A stretch of DNA of 64,000 bases from Nakamurella sp040546275 (lineage in GTDB: Bacteria > Actinomycetota > Actinomycetes > Mycobacteriales > Nakamurellaceae): NCBI RefSeq assembly GCF_040546275.1, contig NZ_JBEPNO010000015.1, positions 75,755 to 139,754 on the forward strand. The letters are read 5' to 3'. The notes below the pieces were generated by a model. The model saw only the letters and a list, made by a program, of their open reading frames with translations, had not been told where the DNA came from and searched no databases. The translations under genes and the position numbers were made by a program. Below are positions 24,602 to 32,865 of this stretch, piece by piece. Within the stretch, counting starts at the first letter, position 1, and every line of letters begins with the position of its first letter.

Positions 24602-25198
24602 TCAGCCGGAAGACACCGGCGAACACGGCTCAGCCAGCAATGCTACCAAGCCCGCGGTTGCGTCCTCGACACTCGTGTTGACCAGGGTGTGGTCGAACTC
24701 CGGTTCGGCGGCCAGTTCGTCCCGCGCCGCGGCCAGGCGGGCTGCCGTTGCGGACTCGTCCTCGGTGCCACGACCGACCAGTCGGCGGGCCAACTCGTCG
24801 AAGGACGGGGGCGCCAGGAAGACCAGCACGGCTTCCGCTCCGAGTCCGGGGGCGGAGCGGACCTGGCGTGCGCCCTGGACGTCGATCTCCAGCAGCACGT
24901 CCTCGCCCGCGGCCAGGTGGTCCTCGACCGGACCACTGGGCGTGCCGTAGAAGTTGCCGGCGAAGAAGGCATGTTCGAGCATCTTCCCATCGGCCACCAG
25001 ATCGGCGAAACCGTTGTTGCTGACGAAGAAGTAGTTGACCCCGTCGACCTCACCGGGACGTGGGATCCGGGTGGTCGCAGACACCGAGTACCACAGTTGC
25101 GGCACGTCACGCCGGAGCCTGGCCAGAACCGTGCTCTTCCCCACGCCTGACGGGCCCGACAGCACGAAGAGACGGCCACGCTGCGGCTCATCCGTCAT
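24602..25198 (-). CDS. gmk: guanylate kinase
   Basis: 198 residues from the ATG at 25198 (MTDEPQRGRLFVLSGPSGVGKST), preceded by GGAGAGCAGG; the frame is open further upstream but that part is not conserved. The P-loop is at 15-23; RPGEVDGVNYFFV binds GMP, and the lid lies around VGRGTEDESATAARLA. It converts GMP to GDP. It precedes rpoZ and coaBC. Confidence 0.96.
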   Translation of the reverse strand: MTDEPQRGRLFVLSGPSGVGKSTVLARLRRDVPQLWYSVSATTRIPRPGEVDGVNYFFVSNNGFADLVADGKMLEHAFFAGNFYGTPSGPVEDHLAAGEDVLLEIDVQGARQVRSAPGLGAEAVLVFLAPPSFDELARRLVGRGTEDESATAARLAAARDELAAEPEFDHTLVNTSVEDATAGLVALLAEPCSPVSSG

Positions 25199-25389
25199 CG
25201 AGTCCTGCTCTCCTGCAACGTTATTGCCGGTGCGGTCGTCCGCCACGACGGCACTGGTGTGGAGCTGATTGGTGACCTGCCGGTGGGACGACTTCGGCCG
25301 GGGAGGCGGCACTGACTCCCCGACCGATGACCACCGCACTGCTCTCTACCGCTCTACTGCAGGTACTACGACGCGAACGGACCTTGGGC

Positions 25390-25704
25390 TCAGGAACCGA
25401 ACTCGGTCAGCAGCGCCTGGCGCTGGCGCTCGCCGAGGCCACGCACCCGGCGGCTGGCGGCGATCTCGAACTGCTCCATCAGGGCGGCCGCGCGAACCTT
25501 GCCGACGCCGGGGAGTGCCTCGAGGAGGGCGGACACCTTGAGCTTGGCAAGGGCCTCGTCCGTCTCGGCGTCGATCAGCACCTGCTTCAGGGTGGTGCCG
25601 CCGCGCTTGAGGCGCTCCTTGAGCTCGGCGCGCACCCGGCGGGCGGCGGCGGCCTTCTCCAATGCTGCGGAACGCTGCTCGGGGGTCAACTGGGGCAGTG
25701 CCAC
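25390..25704 (-). CDS. mihF: integration host factor, actinobacterial type
   Basis: 104 residues from the GTG at 25704, giving ALPQLTPEQRSAALEKAAAA, the usual mIHF/sIHF opening; the ATG at 25740 would add 12 non-conserved residues. A helix-two-turn-helix DNA-binding region follows (VSALLEALPGVGKVRAAALM, with the lysine-containing GVGK turn). This nucleoid protein bends DNA and is essential in mycobacteria. It precedes gmk. Confidence 0.95.
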   Translation of the reverse strand: MALPQLTPEQRSAALEKAAAARRVRAELKERLKRGGTTLKQVLIDAETDEALAKLKVSALLEALPGVGKVRAAALMEQFEIAASRRVRGLGERQRQALLTEFGS

Positions 25705-25882
25705 TTCGGCCTCACTTCTGATCGACAAAGGGTTGTTCAAGATCTACTGCGGACGAACGGGGACGCTGCGGGCGACGGCTGACCGGGTGCTCACCAGAAG
25801 CTCACCACAGGACCGCCGACCCGACCAACTACATCGGGCCTGATCTGTGACCAGCACAGATCCACTCGAACCTACCCAGCGC

Positions 25883-25909
25883 GGGGGGCTGCGGCAAACC
25901 GCACCCCCC
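25883..25909 (-). terminator. hairpin between biotin carboxylase and mihF
   Basis: GGGGGGCTGCGG and CCGCACCCCCC pair with one bulged base around CAAA. It lies 99 bases after the biotin carboxylase stop on the minus strand. The rest of the 303-base gap (25705-26007) should contain the mihF promoter; I see no confident -10/-35 pair. Confidence 0.6.
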
Positions 25910-26007
25910 GGGTTCGCCCGACTCGCGGGGTGAGATATAGAACAGCGCGGCGGCAGTTTGGGACCCTCGTCCGGCTGCCGTGATCCAAATGGTGGACCGG
26001 CGCCGGA

Positions 26008-27363
26008 TCAGGCGCGCATCCTGGCCACCAACGCGGTGTCGTAGTCGCCGGAAACGAACTCGGCGTTGTCCAGGAGTTCGGCGTGGAAAGCCAGATTCGA
26101 CTTCGGCCCGACGACCGTAAAACCCGCTACCGCGGTGCGGGCCAAGGCCAGCGCGGCTTCCCGGTCGGGACCGTGGACGATCACCTTGGCCATCAACGAG
26201 TCGTACGACGGGGTGACGGTGGTGCCCTCCGCGTAGCCGGCATCGACCCGGATGCCCTCGCCGACCGGTTCGACCCATTCGCGGATCGCGCCGGGACCGG
26301 GCAGGAAACGCTTGGAGTCCTCGGCGTTGATCCGGAGTTCGATGGCGTGACCGGTGACCGTCAGGGCGTCGGGGTCGAAGCCGGGATCCTCGCCGGCGGC
26401 GATGCGCAGCTGGGCCTCGACCAGGTCGATGCCAAGGACCGCCTCGGTGATCGGGTGCTCGACCTGGAGCCTGGTGTTCATCTCGAGGAAGAAGAACTCG
26501 GTGGCGGTTTCGCCGTCGTGGCCCGGAGCCAGCAGGAACTCGACGGTGCCCGCGCCCTGGTAGTCGACGGCTTCGCCGGCCTTGCGTGCGGCGTCCAGCA
26601 TCTGGGCGCGGACCGGGGCGGTGAGCGCGGGCGACGGGGTCTCCTCGGCGACCTTCTGGTTGCGGCGCTGGACCGAGCAGTCACGCTCACCCAGTGCGAC
26701 GACGCGGCCGTCGGCGAGCCCGAGGATCTGCACCTCGACGTGCCGCACCCGCGGGAAGTACCGCTCGACGAAGACCGACGGGTCGCCGAACAGCCGTCCG
26801 GCGAAGGCGGTGACCTTTTCGTACTCGGCCGCCATCAGGGCGGGGTCGGAGACGACGGCCATGCCCATCCCGCCACCGCCGGCGGAGGCCTTGATCATCA
26901 CCGGGTAGCCGATGCTCTCGGCGGCGGCGGAGGCATCCGCTGCGGTGGTGACGGGGTCCTCGGTGCCAGGCGCCACCGGCACTCCGGCCGCAGCCATCAG
27001 GTTGCGGGCGGCGATCTTGTCGCCCATGGCGGTGATGGCGGCAGGGCTGGGGCCGACCCAGATCAGGCCGGCCTCGACGACGTCGCGTGCGAAATCGGTG
27101 TTCTCCGAGAGGAATCCGTAGCCGGGGTGCACTGCTGCCGCCCCGGTCGCCTTCGCCGCGGCGAGGACAGCGGCGGCGTTCCGGTAGGACTCGGCGGGGT
27201 TGGCCGGGCCGATCAGCACGGCCTCGTCGGCCTCCAGCACGAACGGCAGGTCGGCATCGACCTCGGAGTAGACGGCGATGGTGCGCAGGCCCATCCGCTT
27301 GGCGGTGCGGATCACGCGGCGGGCTATCTCACCTCGGTTGGCGACCAGCAGTGAGTCGAACAT
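26008..27363 (-). CDS. biotin carboxylase subunit of an acyl-CoA carboxylase
   Basis: 451 residues. Begins FDSLLVANRGEIARRVIRTA; VHPGYGFLSEN, the ATP-grasp glycine loop KASAGGGGMGM, DCSVQRRNQK and FLEMNTRLQVEHPITEAV (metal and catalytic residues) are all present. The family loop normally has Arg or Lys where this protein has Met. It carboxylates biotin with bicarbonate and ATP. There is no biotin-carrier domain (family BCCP-fused forms are about 590 residues) and no carboxyltransferase gene next to it, so partners must be elsewhere. Confidence 0.93.
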   Translation of the reverse strand: MFDSLLVANRGEIARRVIRTAKRMGLRTIAVYSEVDADLPFVLEADEAVLIGPANPAESYRNAAAVLAAAKATGAAAVHPGYGFLSENTDFARDVVEAGLIWVGPSPAAITAMGDKIAARNLMAAAGVPVAPGTEDPVTTAADASAAAESIGYPVMIKASAGGGGMGMAVVSDPALMAAEYEKVTAFAGRLFGDPSVFVERYFPRVRHVEVQILGLADGRVVALGERDCSVQRRNQKVAEETPSPALTAPVRAQMLDAARKAGEAVDYQGAGTVEFLLAPGHDGETATEFFFLEMNTRLQVEHPITEAVLGIDLVEAQLRIAAGEDPGFDPDALTVTGHAIELRINAEDSKRFLPGPGAIREWVEPVGEGIRVDAGYAEGTTVTPSYDSLMAKVIVHGPDREAALALARTAVAGFTVVGPKSNLAFHAELLDNAEFVSGDYDTALVARMRA

Positions 27364-27416
27364 CGCGATTCAGGTGTCCTTTCATGGGCGTATCGGTCCG
27401 CGCAACCGTAGTGGAT

Positions 27417-27519
27417 CCGCGCTTATCAACTTCGCCGGCGCTCATGATCGGGTCGATTCGCGTCACTCCCGTCACATTTCGACCATGTTGATAAGCGCGG
27501 TCGAAGTTGATAAGCGCGG
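27417..27519. repeat. 18-bp inverted repeat with a third internal copy
   Basis: CCGCGCTTATCAACTTCG (27417-27434) and its exact complement (27502-27519) are 67 bases apart. GTTGATAAGCGCGG occurs again at 27487-27500, 19 bases from the copy at 27506. They fill the 160-base gap between biotin carboxylase (start 27363) and manA (stop 27524). Confidence 0.85.
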
Positions 27520-27523
27520 GAGC

Positions 27524-28723
27524 TCAGAGGCCGTCGGTGGCGCGGAAGGCGATGCCGGAGCCGGTGATGCGGACCCCGGTGTCGCCGGCGGCGATCCAGA
27601 TCGAGCGGCCGCGCGGAACCTCGACCACGTGACCCTCGCCGTCGACGACGGATGCGCTGCCCTCGACGACAAGCACCACCTGCGGGCCGTCGTGGGTGAG
27701 GTCGAGCGGCTCCTCCGAGAGGGCCAGCCGGGCGAGCCGGAACTCGGGGACCGGCGTCCTGTAGACGAGTTCGCCGGGACGGACCTCGTCCCCGCTCAGG
27801 ATCTCCACGTCGCCGGCGGAGAAGTCGAGCACCCGCATCAGCTCGGGAACGTCGACGTACTTGGGGGTGAGCCCGCCGCGGAGCACGTTGTCGGAGTTCG
27901 CCATCAGCTCGACGCCGACACCGGCCAGGTAGGCGTGCAGGTTTCCGGCCGCCAGGAACAGGGCCTGACCGGGAGCCAACGTGACCCGGTTCAGGAGCAG
28001 CGCGGCCAGCACTCCGGGATCACCCGGGTAGCGTTCGCCCAGTTCCAGGGCGGTCCGGTACTCGGCGGTGAAGGGAGACCCTTCCCGGACCAGTCGCACG
28101 CAGGCCGACAGCACCGACGCGAGGAGCGGTTCCAGCATCGAGGACGGAATGGTGAGGATCGAGGAGAACAGCGCCCGCACCCCGTTGGCGTCCGGCTGGC
28201 CCGACAGCAGTGACAGGTAGTGATCCAGTTGCGGCACACCGAGTTCGGCCAGCAGCTCGACCGTCATCACCGGGTCGCGGAAGCCGCACAGGGCGTGGAA
28301 CTCGGTCAGCGCGCAGATCAGCTCCGGCTTGTGGCTGCCATCCTTGTAGTTGCGGCCGTTCGCGCTCATCGGGACGCCGGCCGACTCCTCCAGCCGGAAG
28401 CCACGCGCAGCTTGCGCCGCAGACGGATGTGCCTGCAGCGACAGGGGTTCCGCCGCAGCGAGGACCTTGAACAGGAACGGCAGTCGGGGACCGAACTGCG
28501 CCTCGACGCGCTCGCCGAGCATCAGCACGGGCTTGTCGGTGATCGCCTCCAGCAGGGAGCGCTCACCGGCCGCCTCCAGCAGCACCGATGGATCACCCGG
28601 GTGAGCGCCCATCCACAGCTCGGCCTGCGGGTGCTGGGCCGGGCTCGGAGCCCCGATCAACTCGGCGATCGCCGTCCGGGAACCCCACGCATACGGCCGG
28701 ATCCGGTTGTCCATCAGTTCCAT
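27524..28723 (-). CDS. manA: mannose-6-phosphate isomerase, class I
   Basis: 399 residues, cupin fold. Opening MELMDNRIRPYAWGSRTAIAEL; zinc ligands in LSLQAHPS (Gln, His), DGSHKPELICAL (Glu) and the later His in AAGNLHAYLAG. It interconverts fructose 6-phosphate and mannose 6-phosphate, the entry to GDP-mannose made by the manC gene at 35433. The start overlaps the upstream SIS gene by 10 bases, so they are coupled. The frame is open upstream but that overlaps the SIS gene. Confidence 0.96.
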   Translation of the reverse strand: MELMDNRIRPYAWGSRTAIAELIGAPSPAQHPQAELWMGAHPGDPSVLLEAAGERSLLEAITDKPVLMLGERVEAQFGPRLPFLFKVLAAAEPLSLQAHPSAAQAARGFRLEESAGVPMSANGRNYKDGSHKPELICALTEFHALCGFRDPVMTVELLAELGVPQLDHYLSLLSGQPDANGVRALFSSILTIPSSMLEPLLASVLSACVRLVREGSPFTAEYRTALELGERYPGDPGVLAALLLNRVTLAPGQALFLAAGNLHAYLAGVGVELMANSDNVLRGGLTPKYVDVPELMRVLDFSAGDVEILSGDEVRPGELVYRTPVPEFRLARLALSEEPLDLTHDGPQVVLVVEGSASVVDGEGHVVEVPRGRSIWIAAGDTGVRITGSGIAFRATDGL

Positions 28724-29973
28724 GTGTCCATGCCCTGCTCTCGTTCTCGCGAGCCACCGACGGTAGCCGGGCGAACCGCCCAACGGGTGCCACCGACCCG
28801 TCCCAGCCCGTCCGGGAAGTCCAAGGGAACGAGCTGACCTGTCGCGATACCCACGTAGACGGCCGCAAAATCGAGCCGGACGCACGCCGCAACTGCAGCA
28901 TCGAAGGCGTCTGCCGGTTGCCCGGCCGGCGTGCCGTAGTCCGGTCCGGATCCACCGAACCGGGTGTCCTGGGTGCTCCAGTCGGCCGGACCGGCGACGG
29001 CCGGGAGCGAGTCGGGCGAACCGTCGAGATGCATTGCGCCGGAGAACGAGCGAAGCAGCCCGGCCAGCACCATCCGGTCGGCGGCCGCGCGGGTGGTGCG
29101 GCCGCCGGGTCCCCCTTCGGGAGCGGTGGAGACCAGCAGCGGTTTGATCTGCTGGGTGGACGGTCCGTCGTCGAACGGGTCGGCGAAGAGGTCCTTGCCG
29201 GCGGCGGCCCGACGCAGCAACCCCGGCGACAACGCGGCCTGTTCCGCGGTCAGCACGCCGGCGGCCACCCCGCCGAGGTCGGCCAGCACCGATGCCCCAT
29301 GACGAGCGATGGCATCGCCGAGCCGGTCGCAGCCGATCAGCAGCGGAGTGCCCTCCCCCAGGTACTCGGCCAGGTTCACCCCCGGATTGAGGAATGTCTC
29401 GGCACCGGGGTGGCAGGCCAGCGAGATGGCATCCAGCAGATCCGCCGTCCGGGCCAGATCGACGCGTTGCGCGAGACCGGCCCGCGCGGCGACGACCGCC
29501 AGCAACGACCATCTGGCACTGACGGACAACGCTTCCGGAACGGCGACCACCGGAGCGATCAGCGAGGGTCCGGCCGCTTCGGCGACCGGTCCCGTCTCGG
29601 CGGCCCTGACGATCGTCGTCGCGCCCCGTCGACGCGCGATGCCGGCGGACTCGGCGGCTGATTCGTCGTCGGCACGACTGGCCAGCACCACGACGAGGTC
29701 GAGCGGTCCGACCCAGGGCGGCAGGAACGGCGCGCCGACGATCGGAGCCGGCGAGTTCGCGCCGACCAGCGCCGTCAGGAATGCAGTGTCACCCTCGGCG
29801 TCACCGCCGACGACCACCATGGCGCGGGGTCGGTCGATGGCCGGGAGCGAGGCCGACGCGTCGAGCACGGACCGGACCTGCGCGCCGGCTGCGGCGGCAG
29901 CCGGCAGCAGTCCGGCGACATCGGTGGCCCCCACGTCGGGTTCGCGCAGGATGCCGACACCCGGGACGGTCAT
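28714..29973 (-). CDS. SIS-domain protein linked to manA (PGI/PMI-like)
   Basis: 419 residues from the ATG at 29973 (ATGA overlap with the Trm112 gene). Two sugar-isomerase-like halves can be traced: PRAMVVVGGDAEGDTAFLTAL and PIVGAPFLPPWVGPLDLVVVLASRADDESAAE, then a C-terminal part resembling bifunctional phosphoglucose/phosphomannose isomerases (about 280-419). Equivalent proteins sit upstream of manA in mycobacteria. Whether it is active is unknown; the catalytic residues are not obvious. Confidence 0.75.
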   Translation of the reverse strand: MTVPGVGILREPDVGATDVAGLLPAAAAAGAQVRSVLDASASLPAIDRPRAMVVVGGDAEGDTAFLTALVGANSPAPIVGAPFLPPWVGPLDLVVVLASRADDESAAESAGIARRRGATTIVRAAETGPVAEAAGPSLIAPVVAVPEALSVSARWSLLAVVAARAGLAQRVDLARTADLLDAISLACHPGAETFLNPGVNLAEYLGEGTPLLIGCDRLGDAIARHGASVLADLGGVAAGVLTAEQAALSPGLLRRAAAGKDLFADPFDDGPSTQQIKPLLVSTAPEGGPGGRTTRAAADRMVLAGLLRSFSGAMHLDGSPDSLPAVAGPADWSTQDTRFGGSGPDYGTPAGQPADAFDAAVAACVRLDFAAVYVGIATGQLVPLDFPDGLGRVGGTRWAVRPATVGGSREREQGMDTWN

Positions 29974-30182
29974 GGTGCCGGGTGTCCATCGGCCGGACCA
30001 CCGGTGGCCTCGTCGAGCAGCAGCACCGGGATGTTGTCGCGGATCGGGAAGACGCGGCCGCACTCCGTGCACGTCATCGCGGAGGCCTCCGGGTCACCCG
30101 GGGCGCCCAGGACGAGCGGCGCGTGGTGCTCTGCCGGGCAGGCGAGTACTTCCAGCAGGACCGGGTCCAGTTGAACTGGCAT
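29970..30182 (-). CDS. Trm112-like zinc protein (UPF0434)
   Basis: 70 residues. The fold is marked by LLEVLACPAEHHAPLVL and CTECGRVFPIRDNIPVLLLDEA. Trm112 proteins stabilise partner methyltransferases in other organisms. Position before the SIS gene and manA is shared with other actinomycetes. Cysteines C15, C38 and C41 would provide an incomplete zinc site, since the first CxxC reads CPAE. Confidence 0.85.
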   Translation of the reverse strand: MPVQLDPVLLEVLACPAEHHAPLVLGAPGDPEASAMTCTECGRVFPIRDNIPVLLLDEATGGPADGHPAP

Positions 30183-30398
30183 GTGCCGGAACTCCCTTCT
30201 TGCTCATGACGATTGCGCGATGACCTTGGTCCCCAGCTTCCACCGACTGAAAACGGCCGGAGGCACACCGACAACGGACGAGGGCGTGCGATTCGTTCCG
30301 CAGCCTGGGGTGCATCTTCCAGACTAGGTCGCGGTGCACTGTCGTGGTGGCCGCGCGACAAATCCTCGGGCAGGCAGCTCGGGGTCCGGACGCCCAGC

Positions 30399-30773
30399 TC
30401 AGTCGGGCGGGAAGCGCAGGACGCGCAGGTGACCACGACGCCCGGTCGTGGCAGGGGCGGCCTCGTGAACACGCTCGACCCGCCCGGCCTCGCGCACGGC
30501 GTCGGCGAGCGCTTCGAGATCGTCCGAGCTGCGGACGTCGTCGTCGAAGTCGGCGTCCGGACGGACCACTTCCCAGCCCTTGGGGGCCGTGAGGTGGACG
30601 GCGTGACGCGAACACAGGTCGTAGCTGTGCGGTTCAGCGGCGGTGGCCAGTGGGCCGACGACGGCGGTCGAGTCGGCGTAGGCGTAGGTCAGCGTGGCGA
30701 CGGCCGGGTCGGTGCACCCGGTCCGCGAACAGCGACGTGATCTGACCACCTCGGGACAGTAACTCCTGACCAT
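30399..30773 (-). CDS. DUF3499 protein
   Basis: 124 residues from the ATG at 30773; a GTG at 30746 (AGGAG 12 bases upstream) is an alternative that starts nearer the conserved region. Core: RRCSRTGCTDPAVATLTYAY, then GPLATAAEPHSYDLCSRHA, giving a CxxxxC and a CxxH cluster likely to bind zinc. Actinobacteria-specific, function unknown, kept next to whiB and the zincin-like gene. The 216 bases downstream (30183-30398), where phosphomannomutase lies in mycobacteria, contain no gene I can support. Confidence 0.82.
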   Translation of the reverse strand: MVRSYCPEVVRSRRCSRTGCTDPAVATLTYAYADSTAVVGPLATAAEPHSYDLCSRHAVHLTAPKGWEVVRPDADFDDDVRSSDDLEALADAVREAGRVERVHEAAPATTGRRGHLRVLRFPPD

Positions 30774-30840
30774 GCGCCAGAAGGTGGCGGCGCGCCGGGG
30801 AGTCGCAGGCGCGCGCCGGGCTCCTACACTCACATTCGTC

Positions 30841-31350
30841 ATGGCAGAACCGAGCGCGAATCAGATCCCCGAAACCGGGCGGGCCACCCGCACCTCCGGG
30901 CCAACCCCAGCGCCCGGGCGGACCAGCCGGCGCCTGCACCGGGACCGACGAGGGCGAGGTCTGCGGACACCGCTGCTGCCGGCCCAGCTGCCGGCCGCCA
31001 GAACGCGGGCCCAGCAGTTCGATCACGCTGTCCTGGAAGCCGTTGCGGATCTGGAGGAGCGCTGGCCCACCGAACTGGCGTCGATCGAGTTCGCCGTCGA
31101 CGAGGTCCCATCGCTTCCGCCCGGCAACGTCGTGCCGTCGTCTGACGTGGTCCTGGACGGCGGCGTGCCGCTGACCCGGTTCTCGCCCCCGGGAGTGGAC
31201 GCCAGGGGCAGAGCTACGAAGGCCAGGGTGGTGGTCTACCGGCGCCCGCTGGAAGTCAGGGCGGCCGATTCAGGCGATCTGGGCGAGTTGGTCGCCGAGG
31301 TGCTGGGCGAGCAGCTCACCGCTGTTCTCGGTGAGGGTGGAGCGCAATAG
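30841..31350 (+). CDS. zincin-like metallopeptidase family protein
   Basis: 169 residues from the ATG at 30841. After a basic disordered N-terminus (RRLHRDRRGRGLRTPLLP) comes a domain with FDHAVLEAVADLEERW, LASIEFAVDEVPSLP and ARVVVYRRPLEVRA that matches the actinobacterial metallopeptidase-like family next to DUF3499. The C-terminal helix, where related proteins have HExxH, reads LVAEVLGEQLTAVLG, so there is no zinc-protease motif and activity is doubtful. Divergent from DUF3499. Confidence 0.75.
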   Translation: MAEPSANQIPETGRATRTSGPTPAPGRTSRRLHRDRRGRGLRTPLLPAQLPAARTRAQQFDHAVLEAVADLEERWPTELASIEFAVDEVPSLPPGNVVPSSDVVLDGGVPLTRFSPPGVDARGRATKARVVVYRRPLEVRAADSGDLGELVAEVLGEQLTAVLGEGGAQ

Positions 31351-31361
31351 ACGAACCGAGC

Positions 31362-31799
31362 TCAGCCGACGCTGCGCTTGAGACGGCGGCGCTCTCGCTC
31401 GCTGAGCCCGCCCCAGATGCCGAACCGCTCGTCGTTCGCGAGGGCGTAGGTGAGGCATTCGGCCCTGACCTCGCAGCCGGTGCAGATCTTCTTCGCCTCG
31501 CGGGTGGACCCGCCCTTCTCGGGGAAAAAAGCCTCCGGATCGGTCTGGGCGCACAGAGCCCGCTCGTGCCAGTCGGCCTCGTCACCCAGGAGTAGATCGC
31601 TTCCGACCTCGATCTCGCTGAACGCAGACGGGGTCACCGCAGCCGGATCGAACATGCCGGGGGCACGGTGGAACGCGGTCAGGGCGACCGGCGGTGCGTC
31701 GAACGCGCTGTCCGCGTCGTCGGAATCCGCGACGTCGAACTCGTCCTCCGCCGAATCGATCACGTTCTGCACGGTGGAGACTTCCCCCAGATTCGACAC
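31362..31799 (-). CDS. whiB2: WhiB-family iron-sulfur regulator (WhiB2-like)
   Basis: 145 residues from the GTG at 31799, after GAAAGGACTC. Four cysteines that ligate [4Fe-4S]: one in HERALCAQTDPEAFFP, two in KKICTGCEVR and one in AECLTYAL; then the GIWGG turn and basic SERERRRLKRS DNA-binding tail. The position beside fbiA and DUF3499 matches mycobacterial whiB2, which controls septation. The N-terminal 65 residues are acidic and variable. The frame continues upstream through a repeat and is probably 5' UTR there. Confidence 0.9.
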   Translation of the reverse strand: MSNLGEVSTVQNVIDSAEDEFDVADSDDADSAFDAPPVALTAFHRAPGMFDPAAVTPSAFSEIEVGSDLLLGDEADWHERALCAQTDPEAFFPEKGGSTREAKKICTGCEVRAECLTYALANDERFGIWGGLSERERRRLKRSVG

Positions 31800-31821
31800 A
31801 GGCCGAGTCCTTTCAGTGTTC

Positions 31822-31860
31822 TTCGAGCCAGCGGTGTTCGAGCCAGCGGTGTTCGAGCCC
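31822..31860. repeat. 15-bp tandem repeat in the whiB leader
   Basis: TTCGAGCCAGCGGTG at 31822 and 31837, partial at 31852. It lies 23 bases upstream of the GTG start of whiB, in the probable 5' UTR. Confidence 0.75.
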
Positions 31861-31938
31861 GAGCCGACAGCCGAGCAGATTCGACCCAGGAGGGCCGAGA
31901 GCAATCCAGAAAGTTCGGCGTCCAAGCGAGCACCAACG

Positions 31939-31956
31939 AATCACATCGATGTGATT
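31939..31956. promoter_or_regulatory. 18-bp perfect palindrome between whiB and the site-2 protease
   Basis: AATCACATCGATGTGATT is fully self-complementary and AT-rich against its surroundings. It lies between whiB (start 31799, minus) and the protease gene (start 32030, plus), so it may serve either promoter. A second symmetric element, ACACA-GG-TGTGT, follows at 31957-31968. Confidence 0.55.
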
Positions 31957-32029
31957 ACACAGGTGTGTCCCGCGTCGCGTCAAGCGCCATGCGTGCTATC
32001 AGGCGTTTTTCCTGCCGCACACTGGAGGT

Positions 32030-32815
32030 ATGACCGGATCTCTGAGTAAGCAGGCCGCTGGCAGATGGGTGTTCCCGGCCCTGGTCGCCATCGCTGTCGC
32101 GGCGGGCTGGGCCGCCGCCACCAACACGGCGCCGATCGGTGTCTGGATCTTCGTCCTGGTGCTGGCGGGCTGGGTGATCACACTCTGCTTCCACGAGTTC
32201 GCGCACGCGGCCACCGCACTCGCGGGCGGTGATTCCTCCGTCCGCGCAAGGGGTTACCTGACGCTGAACCCCTTCCGCTACCTCAACGCCGCGTACAGCA
32301 TCGTCATCCCGGTGGTGATCCTGGCGATCGGGGGCATTCCCCTGCCCGGTGGCGCCGTGCTCATCGAGAACCACCGACTGCGCACCAGACTCTGGTCCAG
32401 TTTGGTATCACTGGCGGGCCCGGCCACCAACCTCGTCCTCGGCATACTGCTGGTTTTCATCACCAGAGCGCTACCGGTGGAGTTCACGAACGGGGTGTTC
32501 GACCCGAACGGGTTATATCAGGCTCTTTCGTTCCTGGCTCTGCTGCAATTCGTGACGGCCATCCTGAACATTCTGCCGGTGCCCGGTTTCGACGGGTTCG
32601 GGGTGATCGAGCCATACCTGTCCGCCTCGACGCGCCGGTCCATCGCCCCGATCCGCCCCTGGGCACCGCTGGTCGTCTTCGTGATCCTGTTCTCGATCCC
32701 GAACGCCAGCTTCTACCTGTTCAAGCCGGCCTACTGGCTGATGGATCTTTTCGGCACGCTTCCCATCAGGGTCGCGGCCGGTATCGGCGCCGGCGCGTTC
32801 CGGTTCTGGCAGTAG
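32030..32815 (+). CDS. site-2 protease-type membrane metalloprotease (M50 family)
   Basis: 261 residues, about six transmembrane segments. Zinc site HEFAH near residue 55 in ITLCFHEFAHAATALAGG; third ligand Asp in NILPVPGFDGFG, the family's NxxPxxxxDG region. GDSSVRARGYLTLNPFRYL matches the conserved loop after HExxH. It should cut substrates within the membrane, commonly anti-sigma factors, but no substrate gene is adjacent. TGGAGGT lies before the ATG. Confidence 0.88.
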   Translation: MTGSLSKQAAGRWVFPALVAIAVAAGWAAATNTAPIGVWIFVLVLAGWVITLCFHEFAHAATALAGGDSSVRARGYLTLNPFRYLNAAYSIVIPVVILAIGGIPLPGGAVLIENHRLRTRLWSSLVSLAGPATNLVLGILLVFITRALPVEFTNGVFDPNGLYQALSFLALLQFVTAILNILPVPGFDGFGVIEPYLSASTRRSIAPIRPWAPLVVFVILFSIPNASFYLFKPAYWLMDLFGTLPIRVAAGIGAGAFRFWQ

Positions 32816-32865
32816 CCTCGGCCTGCTGGACCGACCCGTCGCCCAACAGTGGCAGGATCGCTCGG

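Noticed and set aside
31939..31956. CRP/GlxR site
   Set aside because: The arms are TCACA...TGTGA, the reverse order of the TGTGA-N6-TCACA consensus.
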